A stretch of 64,000 nt of DNA from Zingiber officinale (GCF_018446385.1 NC_055987.1:7339705-7403704), one strand, 5' to 3'. Counted from the stretch's first letter, positions 12,240-23,135 are shown. Notes: generated by a model not told the origin, from the sequence alone. A program made the numbers and translations.

Positions 12240-12960
12240 AATATAAGGCACCGTCAACGAAAAAATGAAGGCCCCGAGCCGTTCGGCCGGAGGTATAATA
12301 ATCGAGCCAAGCGCTCGACCAATTAAGGCCCCGAGCCGTTCGGCCGGAGGTATAATAACCGAGCCAAGCGCTCGACCAACGAAGGCCCCCGAGCCGATCG
12401 GCCTGGAGGGTTATATATTTAAACTCGTAAGCGAATGATCCGTGCTGTTCGGCCGGGCATAAATATTGTTCTAGCGCGGGATATGATACGAAGGCCAAGG
12501 TCGCTCGACCTGGTAAGGAGTTAGCCTTGAAAGGCCGACGAGTCCCGTCGTTAAAGATCGAGAGTCGCGCCGACCGGCTATAAATATCCGCGCCGTCTAG
12601 CCCAGACGTTAAACCGTAGAGACGAGCCGGCGTCTATAAACTCTCCGAGCGGAAGACCGTCTAGCCCAGACGTTAAACCGTAGAGACGAGCCGGCGTCTA
12701 TAAACTCTCCGAGCGGAAGACCGTCTAGCCCAGACGTTAAACCGTAGAGACGAGCCGGCGTCTATAAATCCCCGAGCAGAAGACCGACGACCGACGAGCT
12801 CCGTCGTTAAAGATCGAGAGCCGCGCCGACCGGCTATAAATATCCGCACCAACGAGCTCCGTCGTTAAAAATCGAGAGCCGCGCCGACCGGCTACAAATA
12901 TCCGCGACGTCGAGCTCCGACGTTAAAGATCGAGAGTCGAACCCGCGACTGTGAGCTTAC
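12240..12960 (+). repeat. Tandem repeats between pol and the antisense gene of element A
   Basis: Three unit types lie in series. About 12265-12395: units near 56 bp on AAGGCCCCGAGCCGTTCGGCC. About 12590-12775: three near-identical units of about 64 bp starting GACCGTCTAGCCCAGACG and holding GGCGTCTATAAA. The rest: units near 58 bp with CTATAAATATCC. The same types are greatly expanded at 23220-24780. ORFs here are repeat by-products. Confidence 0.85.
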
Positions 12961-13308
12961 TGGACGAAACTAAGGACGTCAAATAACGAGCGTTCGCAAG
13001 TACTAAATTGATTAAGTCCGATCGGCCATCAGTTTGCCAATACTTCGCATTCACTTAATGCAAACAGCATAGCCAAGCGCTAAACGACTTCGAGGAAAAC
13101 AAGTCAACTTATTAACCTGATCGGTCGTCTAGTGGGGAACACGTGGAGCTTAACTGACTCTACGGATAAGCACCAAACAGACAAAAGAAGGGCAATGAAG
13201 GGCAAACAAAAATACAAGCAAAGGAACACAACTATGCCGAACGGCGCGTACAAAAATTTTACATCCGCAAAGCGGATGAAATACAGAAAGTACTTGGAAG
13301 AACTCGCC

Positions 13309-15470
13309 TCACTCCGGGTCTTCAAAGTTAAAGAAACCGTCCGAGATGTCGTCTATCATGGTCGCCAGATCGGAGGCGGGAATGTGCATTTCCGCCGGGA
13401 GGTGGCCACCCTTCTTCAAGTACGCCATGGTGACCTTGACCGCCTCGGTGAAAGTTGAGGAGACGTTGCCACCGAACTTTTCGCCGAACCGCTCCGAGCG
13501 GAGGTATTCTTGGCGCGCTGCTGCTAGGCGACGCGGCTCCCCCTCCTCGTACTTTCTGAGCGCTGCTCGGGAGGCAATTAGTGAATCTTGGAGAACTTTT
13601 TGGTCCACCTCTGCTTTAGTGCGTTCCGCGGAGCGCTCATCCCGTTCGGCAGCTAGTTGGGCTTCTAGCTTCTTAGATTGCTGATCTAGGGCTCGGACTT
13701 CAACTTTCATCTTGTCCAGATCAGCAATCGCCCGCTTCTTCCGGCTACTGGCGCGCTTCACGTCTCCGTCGCGCTTCTTCACCAAGTCTTCAAGTCGGGC
13801 CACTTCTGTAGCCAGGTCGGCGGACTTCTTCTGTTCGGCCTCGAGGGCTTGTTTCTCCCGCTCGGCCGATGGACCCCCCGAGACTTGGAGTTTTTCCATG
13901 AGATCCTCCAGCTCGGCTAGCCGATGGCTAGTGGCGATTTGCTCGGCCCAATGCTGTAATGGAAACAATAAAATCAGGAACCAAACAGCAGCAGGGCACA
14001 AGAAGAAAAATGAACCTACCTGAGTGGCCTGCTGCATGTGGTTATCGCCGAGCTGCTTAGGCGTCATGAGGGCCACCCGAATCTGGGCGTCCTCGAAAAG
14101 TTTGGCGAGCGGACCCGTCAAGGTTATCTCATGAACGGGGCTTGATGGCCGATCGGAATACAATAAATATTCCTCCGATGGGAATCGAAGGGTAGTCTTG
14201 ATGGTCGGGTGGCCGGCCGGCACTTCCTCAGCCGCAGTCGCCTGGCCCGAGGACTCCCCTATGGTTGAAGTCTCGCCCAACCGTCGTAAGCGACGACGAG
14301 TCCGTGGAGGGGAGCCAGAGGGCTGTGCGGTGGGCGAGGCCACTGAGGTCCCGATCTGCGACGGCGTGCGATCTGGCGAAGCGACCTCGATCGGCGCCTG
14401 TGGTTCGCCCTCTTGGGTCGGCGGAAGGCTGGGGTCTCTTCGACGTTTCCGCCAAACTTCCAGTGGTGAATCCCCGGCCTGGGGGACTCCCAACTCGGCT
14501 GGAGCAGAGGAAATAGGATCCGCCTCAACCTCCGTTGAAGCGGATTGGGTAACTTCTGTTTCAGGGGCGGACTGCGTCCCCCCCTCTCCTGCATCTGCCG
14601 GCCGGCTGGGGATAAGACCCCGCGCGGCGAGTTCTTTTTTGGTAGCCGCCTCAATCTCCACGGCCTTCAATTTCAGATGATCGGTAGCCTTGGAGCGCCA
14701 CATGACTTCAGCTGCAGTAGAAAAAATTAAAATCAGTTAGACAAAAAAGGCAAAGTGAGTAAAGAGTCCTTACCCATGCGGTAGGGAAGATTGGCCCGAA
14801 CGGGAGATAATCCAAAAATGTACAACACCCCCTTGAGAAGCAACTGGTCGATTTTGTACCGCTGACCGGACAACCAGTTTGCCGCATGAAGGTAGGCCGG
14901 ATTGCTTCTGAATTTGCCGAGTTCCGGCTGGGTCGGCACAGCGGTCTGCCATTTGGTTCGGAATGCTGGCCGCTCGGGAAGTCGTATATAGAAGAAGAAC
15001 TCCTTCCAGTGCTTGTTGGAGGTCGGCATATTATCAAAAAATTTGAAGCCTATTCTACTTTGGAAAATAAAAGTGCCCAACTCGGATTGTTTGGGGTAGA
15101 AGAAGAAGTGGAATATTTTGGGGTCAAGTGGAATACTGTGCAGCCTAAAGAGGACGACCACCCCGCTCAGCAGCCTAAAGGAATTCGGCACAAGTTGGCC
15201 GAGCGGAATGCGGAAATAATTACAAACTTCCAAAATAAATGGATGGGTGGGAAATCTAAGGCCGCCCTGGAATTGGTCCAGAAAAAAATAAATGGTACCG
15301 ATCGGCGGGTTATGGGGCCGGTCGGTCGGGTCGGCTATAACTATTTCATGGTCGTCCGGGACCCCGTACGTCCGAACGAGACGCCGAGCGCCCTCCTCGT
15401 CAAATTTACTCTCCATGGTCATATACCAGGGACCATGAACATCAACAGCGGGTACGGAAGTGCTCGCCAT
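13309..15470 (-). CDS. Antisense gene of a Tat element, PF04195-like (spliced, three exons)
   Basis: It runs opposite to gag-pol. Exon 1 15470-14774 (ATG 15470; an in-frame ATG at 15548 is less likely because the sister copy starts at the same MASTS site) resembles the Pfam 'putative gypsy type transposon' domain (PF04195, Transposase_28): YFFLDQFQGGLRFPTHPF, LGQLVPNSFR. Intron 1 14773-14712 starts GTAAGG and ends CTGCAG; intron 2 14019-13954 starts GTAGGT and ends TTACAG. Splicing keeps one frame, giving roughly 680 residues. Exon 2 is Pro/Ser-rich; exon 3 is a long coiled coil rich in Glu, Lys and Ala. Tat elements are known to carry extra ORFs, some antisense, between pol and the 3' LTR; their function is unknown. 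No stop interrupts this copy, unlike its own element's pol. Confidence 0.8.
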
Positions 15471-16164
15471 GACTAAAGTACCAAGAAAAAGAAAGAAGGA
15501 AGCCGAAAGAAACTCGGAAACGGAGGACAGATAAAAGTTCGCAAGCAAGGGGACGAAAGGAGTTCCCCGCGAAAGGGAAAGGCCGAACGAAAGGAAGGGA
15601 GAAGCTTACTAAGGGAAGATGAACGGAGAGGATCACCAGAAAGCCGAAAACCACCAAGAGGCAAGAACTATGACAGCCGGAACGACGCAGCCGTGGGCAC
15701 CTTCGACGGAGGACGCGCAATTAAACAGAGAATGCAGCGTAAGGGCGAAGACGAAGGCTTTATGCGAACGAGGCTGGTCAGCCTCGTCCGTCGGATGCAG
15801 GTCACGAGAGACGAGGTCATCATCTAACCGTCCATTTCAAAACAATCGGCGTCCCATCGTACGGATCATCACCGCCACGCGAGAAGAGCCACGTGGCGCT
15901 CTGTCACCAGGCACAATTAATGCGCCCATCCCGCGCATGCTTCGACTTAATGAAAAGGATTTGCGTGATTTTCGAGAAGATTTAAACAAGCAAACATCCA
16001 CGTTGAGCGCCAAGACATCCAAAACGAAGAGCCGAGCGGCTGAATTTGGCATAAAGGCCGAACGGCTCAAGGGATATGATAAGCGACGGTAAGGCGACGA
16101 CCGCCCACATAGTCCAGTCGGTCGGACTCACCGCCTCCTTCGACTAGACTTGAAGGGAGGCAAG
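15471..16164 (+). other. Spacer before the 3' LTR of element A, with polypurine tract
   Basis: This stretch lies upstream of the antisense gene start, so its promoter should be here; no clear TATA box was seen. ORFs in it (for example 15619-16092) have no recognised motif. GAAGGGAGGCAAG at 16152-16164 directly abuts the LTR and is the plus-strand primer. Confidence 0.6.
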
Positions 16165-16838
16165 TGATCCGGAAGAATGGGGACCCACTTCAAGGGTCCC
16201 ACTGAGGACGGATGGAGGGTCGACTAAGTGGGTAATGGCGCACAAGCGCTTGAGCAGTCCGAGCGAGAGATAACCCACCATAGGCTTGGGTTTCACGCCA
16301 AGTGGAGGATCGAATGGCCGAAGGGATCCGCCTTTGAACCGAAGGGCCGAGCGGGTGGTCCGTTCGGCCAGGATAAGGGCGAGAACACAAAGGTTAGCCG
16401 AGCGGCCTATTCGTTCGGCTCGGGATATGGGATGTCAGCAAAGGCATGTCTGATGATTATGCCGTACACAAGATTTCACGATAGAGGGTCTTGCCGTCAC
16501 ATCATGGAGAGGTTGATACAGTAGCGGTATGGCCTTATGGATGCCCTTCTGACAGACCCATACCTGGGCATGGTCGAAAGCAGGTGATTGCTTTGATTGA
16601 CGCGCCCAGGCTCCTTCGAGAGGTCTATATAAGGCCTCCACTTCTTCAACCGAAGGTACGAGAGTCTTCATCCTGCAGCCACTTTCTTCATCTATCCCCT
16701 CGCCTGACTTGATCGTCGGAGGGCCGTCGCCGGGACACCCCCGGCTCGGTTTTGTTGCAGGTTGGCCGGAGCACTCGAGGATCCAGCAGGGAGCGCTACA
16801 TCCCCAGCGTTCGTTGACCCCTGGTTCAGACAGGATCA
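16165..16838 (+). repeat. 3' LTR of element A (674 bp)
   Basis: It starts TGATCCGG and ends AGGATCA. A TATA box (TCTATATAAGG, about 16624-16634) has CCGAGCGG / CGTTCGGC words upstream. It is clearly related to LTRs at 21264-21887, 27838-28480 and the solo copy 53181-54000, but from a different subfamily: the CCGCTCGG hairpins of the 21264 copy are shorter here. Confidence 0.9.
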
Positions 16839-17621
16839 ACATTGATCACACATATTCACATAAATGAAATTTATAAATTTGTCTAGCTTTCCAGTTTTAC
16901 CCAAAATAAAATGAAGTGACTAATTTGAATGAGTCCCTTGGAACATTGTGAGCATTCCGAAGAAGTCGCTGATCACTTGTCCATTCCAATCCATCAACGT
17001 TGTCTCCTTTCGTCCGCACCTTCATACTTCACACCCAAATTATTTGGGGCATTGCTTAGCTGTTCTCTGCATCCTCTTTAGTCTTTTTCTCTTCTTTATT
17101 ATTACGGTAATATCACAGTTTATTCTTAATTATTACGGTAATATCACAGTTTACAATGTCACTGAAAATCCTTATCAGACTAAAAATGATTCTAAATAAA
17201 CTAAAATTGATTAATTTCTCATCACAATAGTGAAACAGCTTGGGGTTCAAGGAAGATTTACTTACCAATATGAAGAAGAAGCTTTTCCTGGAGAGCGATT
17301 TAGAAATCCTAAAATTAGCAAGAAGGTTAAGTAGAATAATGATGCAATGCAAAATAGAAAGGGCGATCATAACGTTTTGGATTTTATAAAACTCACTGTG
17401 CCGTGCAGGTATGCATTCCACCACGTCAATAATTTGATATTGCACCAGTGTTAGGTCTTTGCACAAAAAGACGCTGATGATAATAATAAGCCTTGATGCA
17501 TATGGGCACTCGCACAGAATGCCAAGCTAACTCCATGTGTAATTACTTACAAACCATCCTCTTTTGAATCTTGGAGTCCCGTCCCTTCCGCACTGTTTGC
17601 ATCAAGTCTGGAGATTGATCC
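16839..17621. other. Intergenic, no gene seen
   Basis: AT-rich. One tandem duplication of about 29 bp with ATTACGGTAATATCACAG lies at 17098-17155. It precedes the small gene at 17622 and should hold its promoter, but no convincing TATA box was found. Confidence 0.5.
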
Positions 17622-17894
17622 ATGGATTCCCCAGCAGGCTCTTCCTTCCTCGGCAGCTGCATCAACCCTCACTCCTGCTGCCTGGTTCCGCGAGATCAAT
17701 CCCGGTTTCACCTCCTCGGACAGGAAGAGGAAGAAGATGGAGATCTTGAGAGGAGGCAGAGGATCAACTGGCTCAGTATTCTCAAGAGATTGATGAAGAA
17801 AGGCAAGGGCATCTGCTGCTCAAAGCCACTCAGATTTGGCTATGATGAAGAGAGCTACTCAAAGAACTTCGATGATGGCCAGTGGAACAGGTGA
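17622..17894 (+). CDS. Small plant protein with an FGYDxxSYxxNFDDG motif
   Basis: 90 residues from ATG 17622. A Cys-rich start (SCINPHSCC) is followed by an acidic run (EEEEDGD), a basic stretch (KRLMKKGKG) and the C-terminal motif FGYDEESYSKNFDDG. I recall this motif from short uncharacterised plant proteins, often read as FxYDxxSYxxNFDDG; function unknown. No transmembrane segment or signal peptide is visible. The end is uncertain: GGAACAG/GTGAGA at the last codons is a good splice donor, so a second exon may replace the stop at 17892. It is not repeat-like and lies 780 bp past a Tat LTR. Confidence 0.55.
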   Translation: MDSPAGSSFLGSCINPHSCCLVPRDQSRFHLLGQEEEEDGDLERRQRINWLSILKRLMKKGKGICCSKPLRFGYDEESYSKNFDDGQWNR

Positions 17895-20123
17895 GATTGG
17901 CTACTGTCAAGCTTATCAACCGGAAATTTGAAAGAAAAACTCTGCATTTGCTGAATTCTCATGCGCTGCAAAGTTCCAAGTCAGATGTAATGTCTTATGG
18001 CCATTTGCTTCATGTTTTTGGTTAATATAAGAATTCCCCTGTTTTCGAGTTAACAGACACAACTTTGTTAGATTTTTGGATAAGCAAATGTGAAGAGAAG
18101 ATATAAATACGTAATCAGCAAAATTATAGCTACAATCTTGTTGTTTTCTGCCCCATATCCTTTGATCACTTCGAATGCGGTCCAACAATAATGACTAGCT
18201 GCACGCAATCCAAAGCTTACCTGCATATTACCAAAAAACAAAGAAAAAAAAAAGAAATACGAAATGTAAAGAAGCAAAAGGAAATTAAAAATATATATAT
18301 AAGATTGGTTAGCCCAATAAAGTACGTGGACGCACTTTGTTGTTCTTGTAAGCAACTACTTTGATTGATATGATTGCTATGCTTGATATGATTGCTACTT
18401 GCTAGTTACATGAATCCATGACTAGTTTCAAGAACCATTTGACAGAAATATTATATAGTAACAATACTGGTTTTTGAAAGTCTCACTTCATAAACACACC
18501 AAGGTGATTACACTAACTCATCCGGATACATAATATACGAGGAAAGAAAAAAGTTACCATAAAATTGGATGTCTGATCTCTGGATCATTTATGTTACTAC
18601 TATAGAGGTCTCGGCTCTGAGTTTGCTGATTGTGTTCCCTGTTGCAAATCATGCGATAGATAAGATCAGCATTAGGAGAAAGAAGTTTGTTTTTTGACTA
18701 ATTACAGTTTCCTAATCTAATTACAATAAATGCAGGCCAAATATTAAAAAATATTAAATGAAAGATGCAACCAATGTAAGCTTAGATGGAAACTAGTTGA
18801 CTTCATCATCAAATATACACTAATAGTTAAGGGAAACAAGATTATAGCAAAAATATATGTGCGCGCACACAAACATACTACATAGCAATCAAGTATGAGT
18901 CCTTGGCAAAAAAAAAATGAACATGTCCTCTGCATAGAACCATGGAATTGCCACAATCTATAGCACTCTCAGCTGCTTGTTCACGAAACCCGTGTCAATA
19001 AGCATCTTGTGAAGGAAGTCCACCATGAGAATGAAGAGGCAAACCTCCTTGTCATAGACCTCTTCTGCATTGGTCCAGCGGCCAAGTGGATTAAGACATG
19101 TATTGACTAGTTGAAACTTTGATTTGAGAAAATGAGAATGATGGCTCAAGCCTAACAATAAGCGCATCCTAACATAATTTCACAGAGAATAATTTTTTTT
19201 AATGAAGACCATCAAGTTCTCTCAATCCTCCTCTCCTCTCTCTACCTACTCTAGTGATATCTTCTTTTCTCTACATCTCTGCTACGTACTCCTCTCTTTT
19301 ATTTAAGAATTTATCTTGGTTTACCTATCTCTACTCCCTTCTACCTTATTGCTCCTCCCTCTCTGTTGTCCTACCAACGGAAGACAAACGGTAGCAAAAT
19401 CCTATATTTATTGAATGTCATATCCCATGTTTGATTTTGTTTTAATCTTTTGAATAAAAACTTGTAAATAATAATCCTCAGGATTACTTCATATGATGGT
19501 TAATGGATATAAGCTAAATAGGCTAAGCTTGAGTATTAGAGATTGTAATATAACTAAACTTTGCTAGTTAAATGCATCTATGACATTATGGATATAAGCC
19601 AACATAATTTCAAAATTTTCAAACACAATTCAATCCCTACATCATCTAAGTCTTATTTATCCTCAACCACGTTCATTTTTTATGTTCAAAATCTAGTTTA
19701 GTCAATGAAGATTTTTCTTTTCCAATAAAGCAAAGGGAATATCATTGCCAAGCCTCTATCCCGTGTCAGCATCACTTCACGCATTGAACACTACAACTTT
19801 TATTGTTAAAATATACTCATAAGGACCCAAATCAGTCATTCAACCAAAGACAACAATGAATTGATTGGTAACATCATGCATCAAATAAGCATGGTAACGC
19901 GTACTGCAATCAAGATTACCAATTACTTGTTTGAGTAAAACCATTACAACCAACTAATGATGAAATCTCTAGTTTCATTATGCAGGTAATTTCTATTTCT
20001 CTAGTTTACAAGTAAGAAAAGTAGAACAGGATGAAATGGAAGCCATAGGAAGATAGAGCAATTGCTCAAACAAGTCTCGTGCATTCTATAAAAGAACTCA
20101 AAATGTACCTCCATGTGCAGCAT
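17895..20123. other. Intergenic, no gene recognised
   Basis: AT-rich, 2.2 kb. Minus-strand ORFs at 17916-18188, 18744-18956 and 18958-19167 have no recognised motif and biased composition. A purine run (18236-18260) is followed by short ATATAT near 18290. Part of the left end may be the 3' UTR or second exon of the gene at 17622; the right end would be the 3' UTR of the gene at 20124. Confidence 0.5.
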
Positions 20124-21089
20124 CTATGGCTGCTTTCCGTCGAGTCTCTCGATGACAGTGATCAGCCCATGGCTGCCCATCTTCCCGTCTCCATTGGCCA
20201 CCATCGCCAGGTACAATTGCTGGCACAATGCCGTCCCCGGCAACACCACGTCCTTCACCGCTTCCTCCTTTCCCTCGCTCTCTCCTCCTCTTCTCAATCC
20301 CATCCCTAAGTCTTTCACCACGTACTCTGCAAATCCGCCGGGAGCAAAATCCCTCATCGTCATCCTCTTCCCGAAGATTTCCAACGCTCTCGACCCCGCC
20401 GCCCCACCACGCACCGCGTCCAAGAACAGAGGGACGTCCAGTCCGGCCCGTTCCGCAAACACCATTGCCTCACTGAGTCCCAGGATGGTGCCACTGATAG
20501 CGATCTGGTTAGCGATCTTGCTGCTCTGCCCGCTCCCCGCCGGCCCCATCCACGTAACCGTACCAAGCTTCTCGAACAGCGGCGACAGCCATCGAACTAC
20601 CCCCTCATTGCCGCCGGCGAGGATAGCCAGCGTGCCATCCCTGGCCCCGACGTCCCCGCCCGAGACCGGCGCGTCCACAGTCCAGCACCCCTTGGCCGCC
20701 GCCGCCGCCTCGATCTCGCGCGCGAGGGTCGGATCGCTGCTGGTGCAGTCTACCGCGACTCCACCAGGGGGGAGGCCGGCGAGGGCACCGGTGGCGGGGT
20801 GGAGGAGGGTCTCGCGGACATCGGATGGATGGCCGACCATGGTGAATACGACATCAGCACCGCGGGAAGCGTCGGATGGAGAGGGAACGAAGTGGGCGCC
20901 GACACTGCGGAGGTGCTCGGCCTTGGAGGGGGTGCGGGCGTACACGGAGACGGAGTAGCCGGCGGTGCAAAGGCGAGCGGCCATGGCGGCGCCCATGACG
21001 CCAACGCCGATCCAACCGATCCGAGTCAGACCTGGGTGGATGGGTTGAGGATAAGCTCCGTTCCGTTCCAATTCCATGCCTGACTCCAT
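20124..21089 (-). CDS. 3-hydroxyisobutyrate dehydrogenase-like oxidoreductase
   Basis: 321 residues in one exon. Family members reduce or oxidise beta-hydroxyacids with NAD(P), for example 3-hydroxyisobutyrate in valine breakdown or glyoxylate/succinic semialdehyde. The dinucleotide site GVGVMG is at residues 28-33; the substrate loop DAPVSGGDVGARDGT at 139-153; the expected catalytic Lys is K191 in GSGQSSKIANQ. The length suits plant HIBADH-like proteins, which are often intronless. The N-terminus (MESGMELERNGAYP) is acidic and unlike a mitochondrial presequence, so a cytosolic location is possible. GC-rich against AT-rich surroundings. Substrate cannot be read from sequence. A Tat LTR begins 175 bp upstream of the ATG. 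Confidence 0.9.
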   Translation of the reverse strand: MESGMELERNGAYPQPIHPGLTRIGWIGVGVMGAAMAARLCTAGYSVSVYARTPSKAEHLRSVGAHFVPSPSDASRGADVVFTMVGHPSDVRETLLHPATGALAGLPPGGVAVDCTSSDPTLAREIEAAAAAKGCWTVDAPVSGGDVGARDGTLAILAGGNEGVVRWLSPLFEKLGTVTWMGPAGSGQSSKIANQIAISGTILGLSEAMVFAERAGLDVPLFLDAVRGGAAGSRALEIFGKRMTMRDFAPGGFAEYVVKDLGMGLRRGGESEGKEEAVKDVVLPGTALCQQLYLAMVANGDGKMGSHGLITVIERLDGKQP

Positions 21090-21263
21090 AGCGACAAAAC
21101 CTCAGACACCTCGTCGACTAGCCAGGCGACGAGGGAAACGAAGACCCGCAAGGCCACAACGCCAATCTACCATCATCATCCTCGCGAGCTGTACAATTGA
21201 ACCGGCCGGTTCAATCAATTAACTGGAAAATCTTTTATGTGATGATGAGGCGTGCATGGAGGT

Positions 21264-21887
21264 TGGTCCGGCGGTAAGAATGGGAGACCCACAGATGGGG
21301 TCCCGTCCGAGCGGAACCAGAGATTACCCAGCCAAAGGTTTGGGTTTCCGACGTCAAAGCAGAAGAACTGGAGCCAAGTGGCCGAGCGGAGGTGTCCGCT
21401 CGGCCGTGGACAGAATGGCCGAGCGGAGGTGTCCGCTCGGCCGGAATCGTGGCGAGGGAACAGTGGTTAGCCGAGCGGCCTATTCGCTCGGCTCGGGATA
21501 TGATATGTCAGCAAAGGCATGATGATTAGACTGTACGCAAGATGACACTATTAAAGGTCTCACCATCACGTCACGGACAGGTTGATACAGTAGCAGTATG
21601 GTCTTATGGATGCCCTTCTGACAGGCCCACACCTAGGCATGGTCGAAAGCAGGTGATCGCTTCGATTGGTGTGCCCAGGCTCCTTCGAGAGGTCTATATA
21701 AGGCCTCCATTTCTTCAACCGAAGGTACACAAGTCTCCATTTTCTCAGCCGCTTTCTTATTCCTTCGCCTGACTTGAGCGTCGGAGGGTCGTCGCCGGGA
21801 CATCCCCCTCCCGGCTCGGTTTTGTTGCAGGTTCGCCGGAGCATTCGGGGATACAGCAAGGAGCGACACATCCCCAGCGTCCATTGA
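21264..21887 (+). repeat. 5' LTR of element B, last bases deleted
   Basis: It starts TGGTCCGGCGG and is collinear with 27838-28480 up to CCATTGA. The final 20 bases of the 3' LTR (CCCAGGTTCGGACAGGATCA) are missing; the sequence jumps to GCCGTCTGTGGGAACG, the usual leader just after a Tat primer site. The deletion took the LTR end and the start of the primer site. TATA box (CTATATAAGG) near 21694; upstream are CCGAGCGG...CCGCTCGG hairpins (21383-21443). Confidence 0.85.
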
Positions 21888-21925
21888 GCCGTCTGTGGGA
21901 ACGCGCCTGTATCCGAGCAGAGGCA

Positions 21926-22522
21926 ATGGACGAGGCTGGAAGACTACATACCGTGGCACTCTCACAAGAAGAGTTTGACGCTATAGTCGAGGCGAGGGCA
22001 GCCAAGGCAGTGGCGCAGCAAAAGGAGAAAGCACAGGCTGAGCGAGCGCAACAGCAAACAACCTCGGCTTCAGCAGGCCGGGCGGCGCAAGCAGACCGCC
22101 CGGAATATGTTTCAACAGGAGGGTTCCCTCAGGCACTCTTCCGCGCTCACGGGGAGCAAGGATCTTCATCCGATGAGCCTCCCGTTCGGGATCATAGGAA
22201 GGGCAAAGCTCCCCAAGCGAACGCACCACCCGAGCAGGTTCACCGACAGTTCTCTGAAGCCATACATCGGGATCTGTTACCAAAATACTATACACCACCG
22301 CCGATCGGAGCTTACAATGGGACGACTGACCCCGACGATCATTTGGGAAAGTTCGACAGCATCGCCACCTTGCATCAGTACTCCGATGGCGTAAAGTGCC
22401 GGGTATTTCTCACCACTCTATCGGAATCTGCACATAGGTGGTTTCGGAGGCTGCCGGACGGCTCTATCACTAGTTTCCAGGAGTTCCGAAAGGCATTTCT
22501 TCATCAACTTCAATCGGGATGA
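21926..22522 (+). pseudogene. Truncated Tat gag of element B
   Basis: From ATG 21926 the frame gives a Glu/Gln/Ala-rich coiled coil (EEFDAIVEARAAKAVAQQKE), a charged linker and the start of a retrotransposon gag domain (YNGTTDPDDHLGKFDS, RWFRRLPDGSITSFQEFRKAF). It stops at 22522 where inverted integrase begins. The rest of gag, including any zinc knuckle, is missing. An upstream ATG at 21884 lies in LTR/leader sequence and is unlikely to be the start. Confidence 0.85.
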
Positions 22523-22795
22523 CTGCTTCGCCTCCATATACCAACTGAAATGGAGTGACGCCCGTTCCCTCCTTTGGTGTCGTACGGAGAGCCCATAGGA
22601 CGCCCGGCAACTCGTCTACCCAGCTGCCTCCTTCATGGTCGAGCCGAGCCCGTAAAATTCTGAGAATCTCTCGGTTGGTTACCTCGGCTTGACCGTTACT
22701 CTGGAGGTATGCCACCGATGTGAAGTGCTGCTCGATGCCATAACTTTCGCACCACTTCCCGAGCAGTTTCCCAGTGAATTGACGTCCGTTCGGGT
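22513..22795 (-). pseudogene. Inverted fragment of Tat integrase core
   Basis: The minus strand reads NGRQFTGKLLGKWCESYGIE through VYGGEAVIPIEV, matching integrase of element A at about 11515-11800. It joins gag on the left and, on the right, forward integrase that resumes at SVRVQ, the next part of the same protein. Both joins share short bases with each side (ACTTCAAT left, TCCGTTCGG right). Confidence 0.85.
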
Positions 22796-23135
22796 ACAAA
22801 ATTATGATAAAGATAACGCCGAACGGAGGAGCATGGAGCTAGACTTGGTCGAAGAGGAAAGAGCTAAAGCGTCCGTCCGGCTGATGGCGTACTGGCAACG
22901 TATGAAACAGAACTACAACCGGCGCGTGATCCCCAGAGCCTTTCAAGTAGGCGACCTAGTCTGGAAGAAAGTCAAGCCGGTCGGAGATGTCGGCAAGTTG
23001 GAAGCTCCCTGGGCAGGACCCTTTGAAGTGGTCGAGAAGCTCCGTTCGGGCGCTTATTACCTCAAGGATGCGGAAGGTCGGATACTGGATCGGCCATGGA
23101 GTGCAAATCACCTTCAGCCATATAGAGCTGGGTGA
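22789..23135 (+). pseudogene. Tat integrase C-terminal fragment
   Basis: Reads SVRVQNYDKDNAERRSMELD to LQPYRAG, collinear with the end of element A integrase (to 12159). It carries the chromo-like/basic tail with DLVWKKVKPVGDVGKLEAPW. An upstream ATG in this frame lies in the inverted segment and is not a true start. Confidence 0.85.

Larger units (their letters stand above)
8318..16838 (+). mobile_element. Tat-type Ty3/gypsy retrotransposon, 5' part missing from window (element A)
   Basis: In order: protease, reverse transcriptase, RNase H, a second RNase H-like domain, integrase, tandem repeats, a spliced antisense gene, polypurine tract and 3' LTR (16165-16838). A second RNase H domain after the first and a gene region between pol and the 3' LTR are hallmarks of the plant Tat/Ogre/Retand group. 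Gag and the 5' LTR are absent because E2, with E1 inside it, inserted at 8318; they should lie left of the window. ACATT after the LTR (16839-16843) would be the target duplication, but its partner is outside. Confidence 0.88.

Noticed and set aside
13346..14680. Plus-strand ORFs opposite the antisense Tat gene
   Set aside because: They mirror the codons of the spliced minus-strand gene and lack domain matches.
18958..19167. Minus-strand ORF of 69 residues as a gene exon
   Set aside because: No recognised motif, no supporting splice sites or neighbouring exons.
20113..20958. Plus-strand ORF of 281 residues opposite the dehydrogenase
   Set aside because: Ser/Pro-rich shadow of a GC-rich gene whose minus strand has all family motifs.
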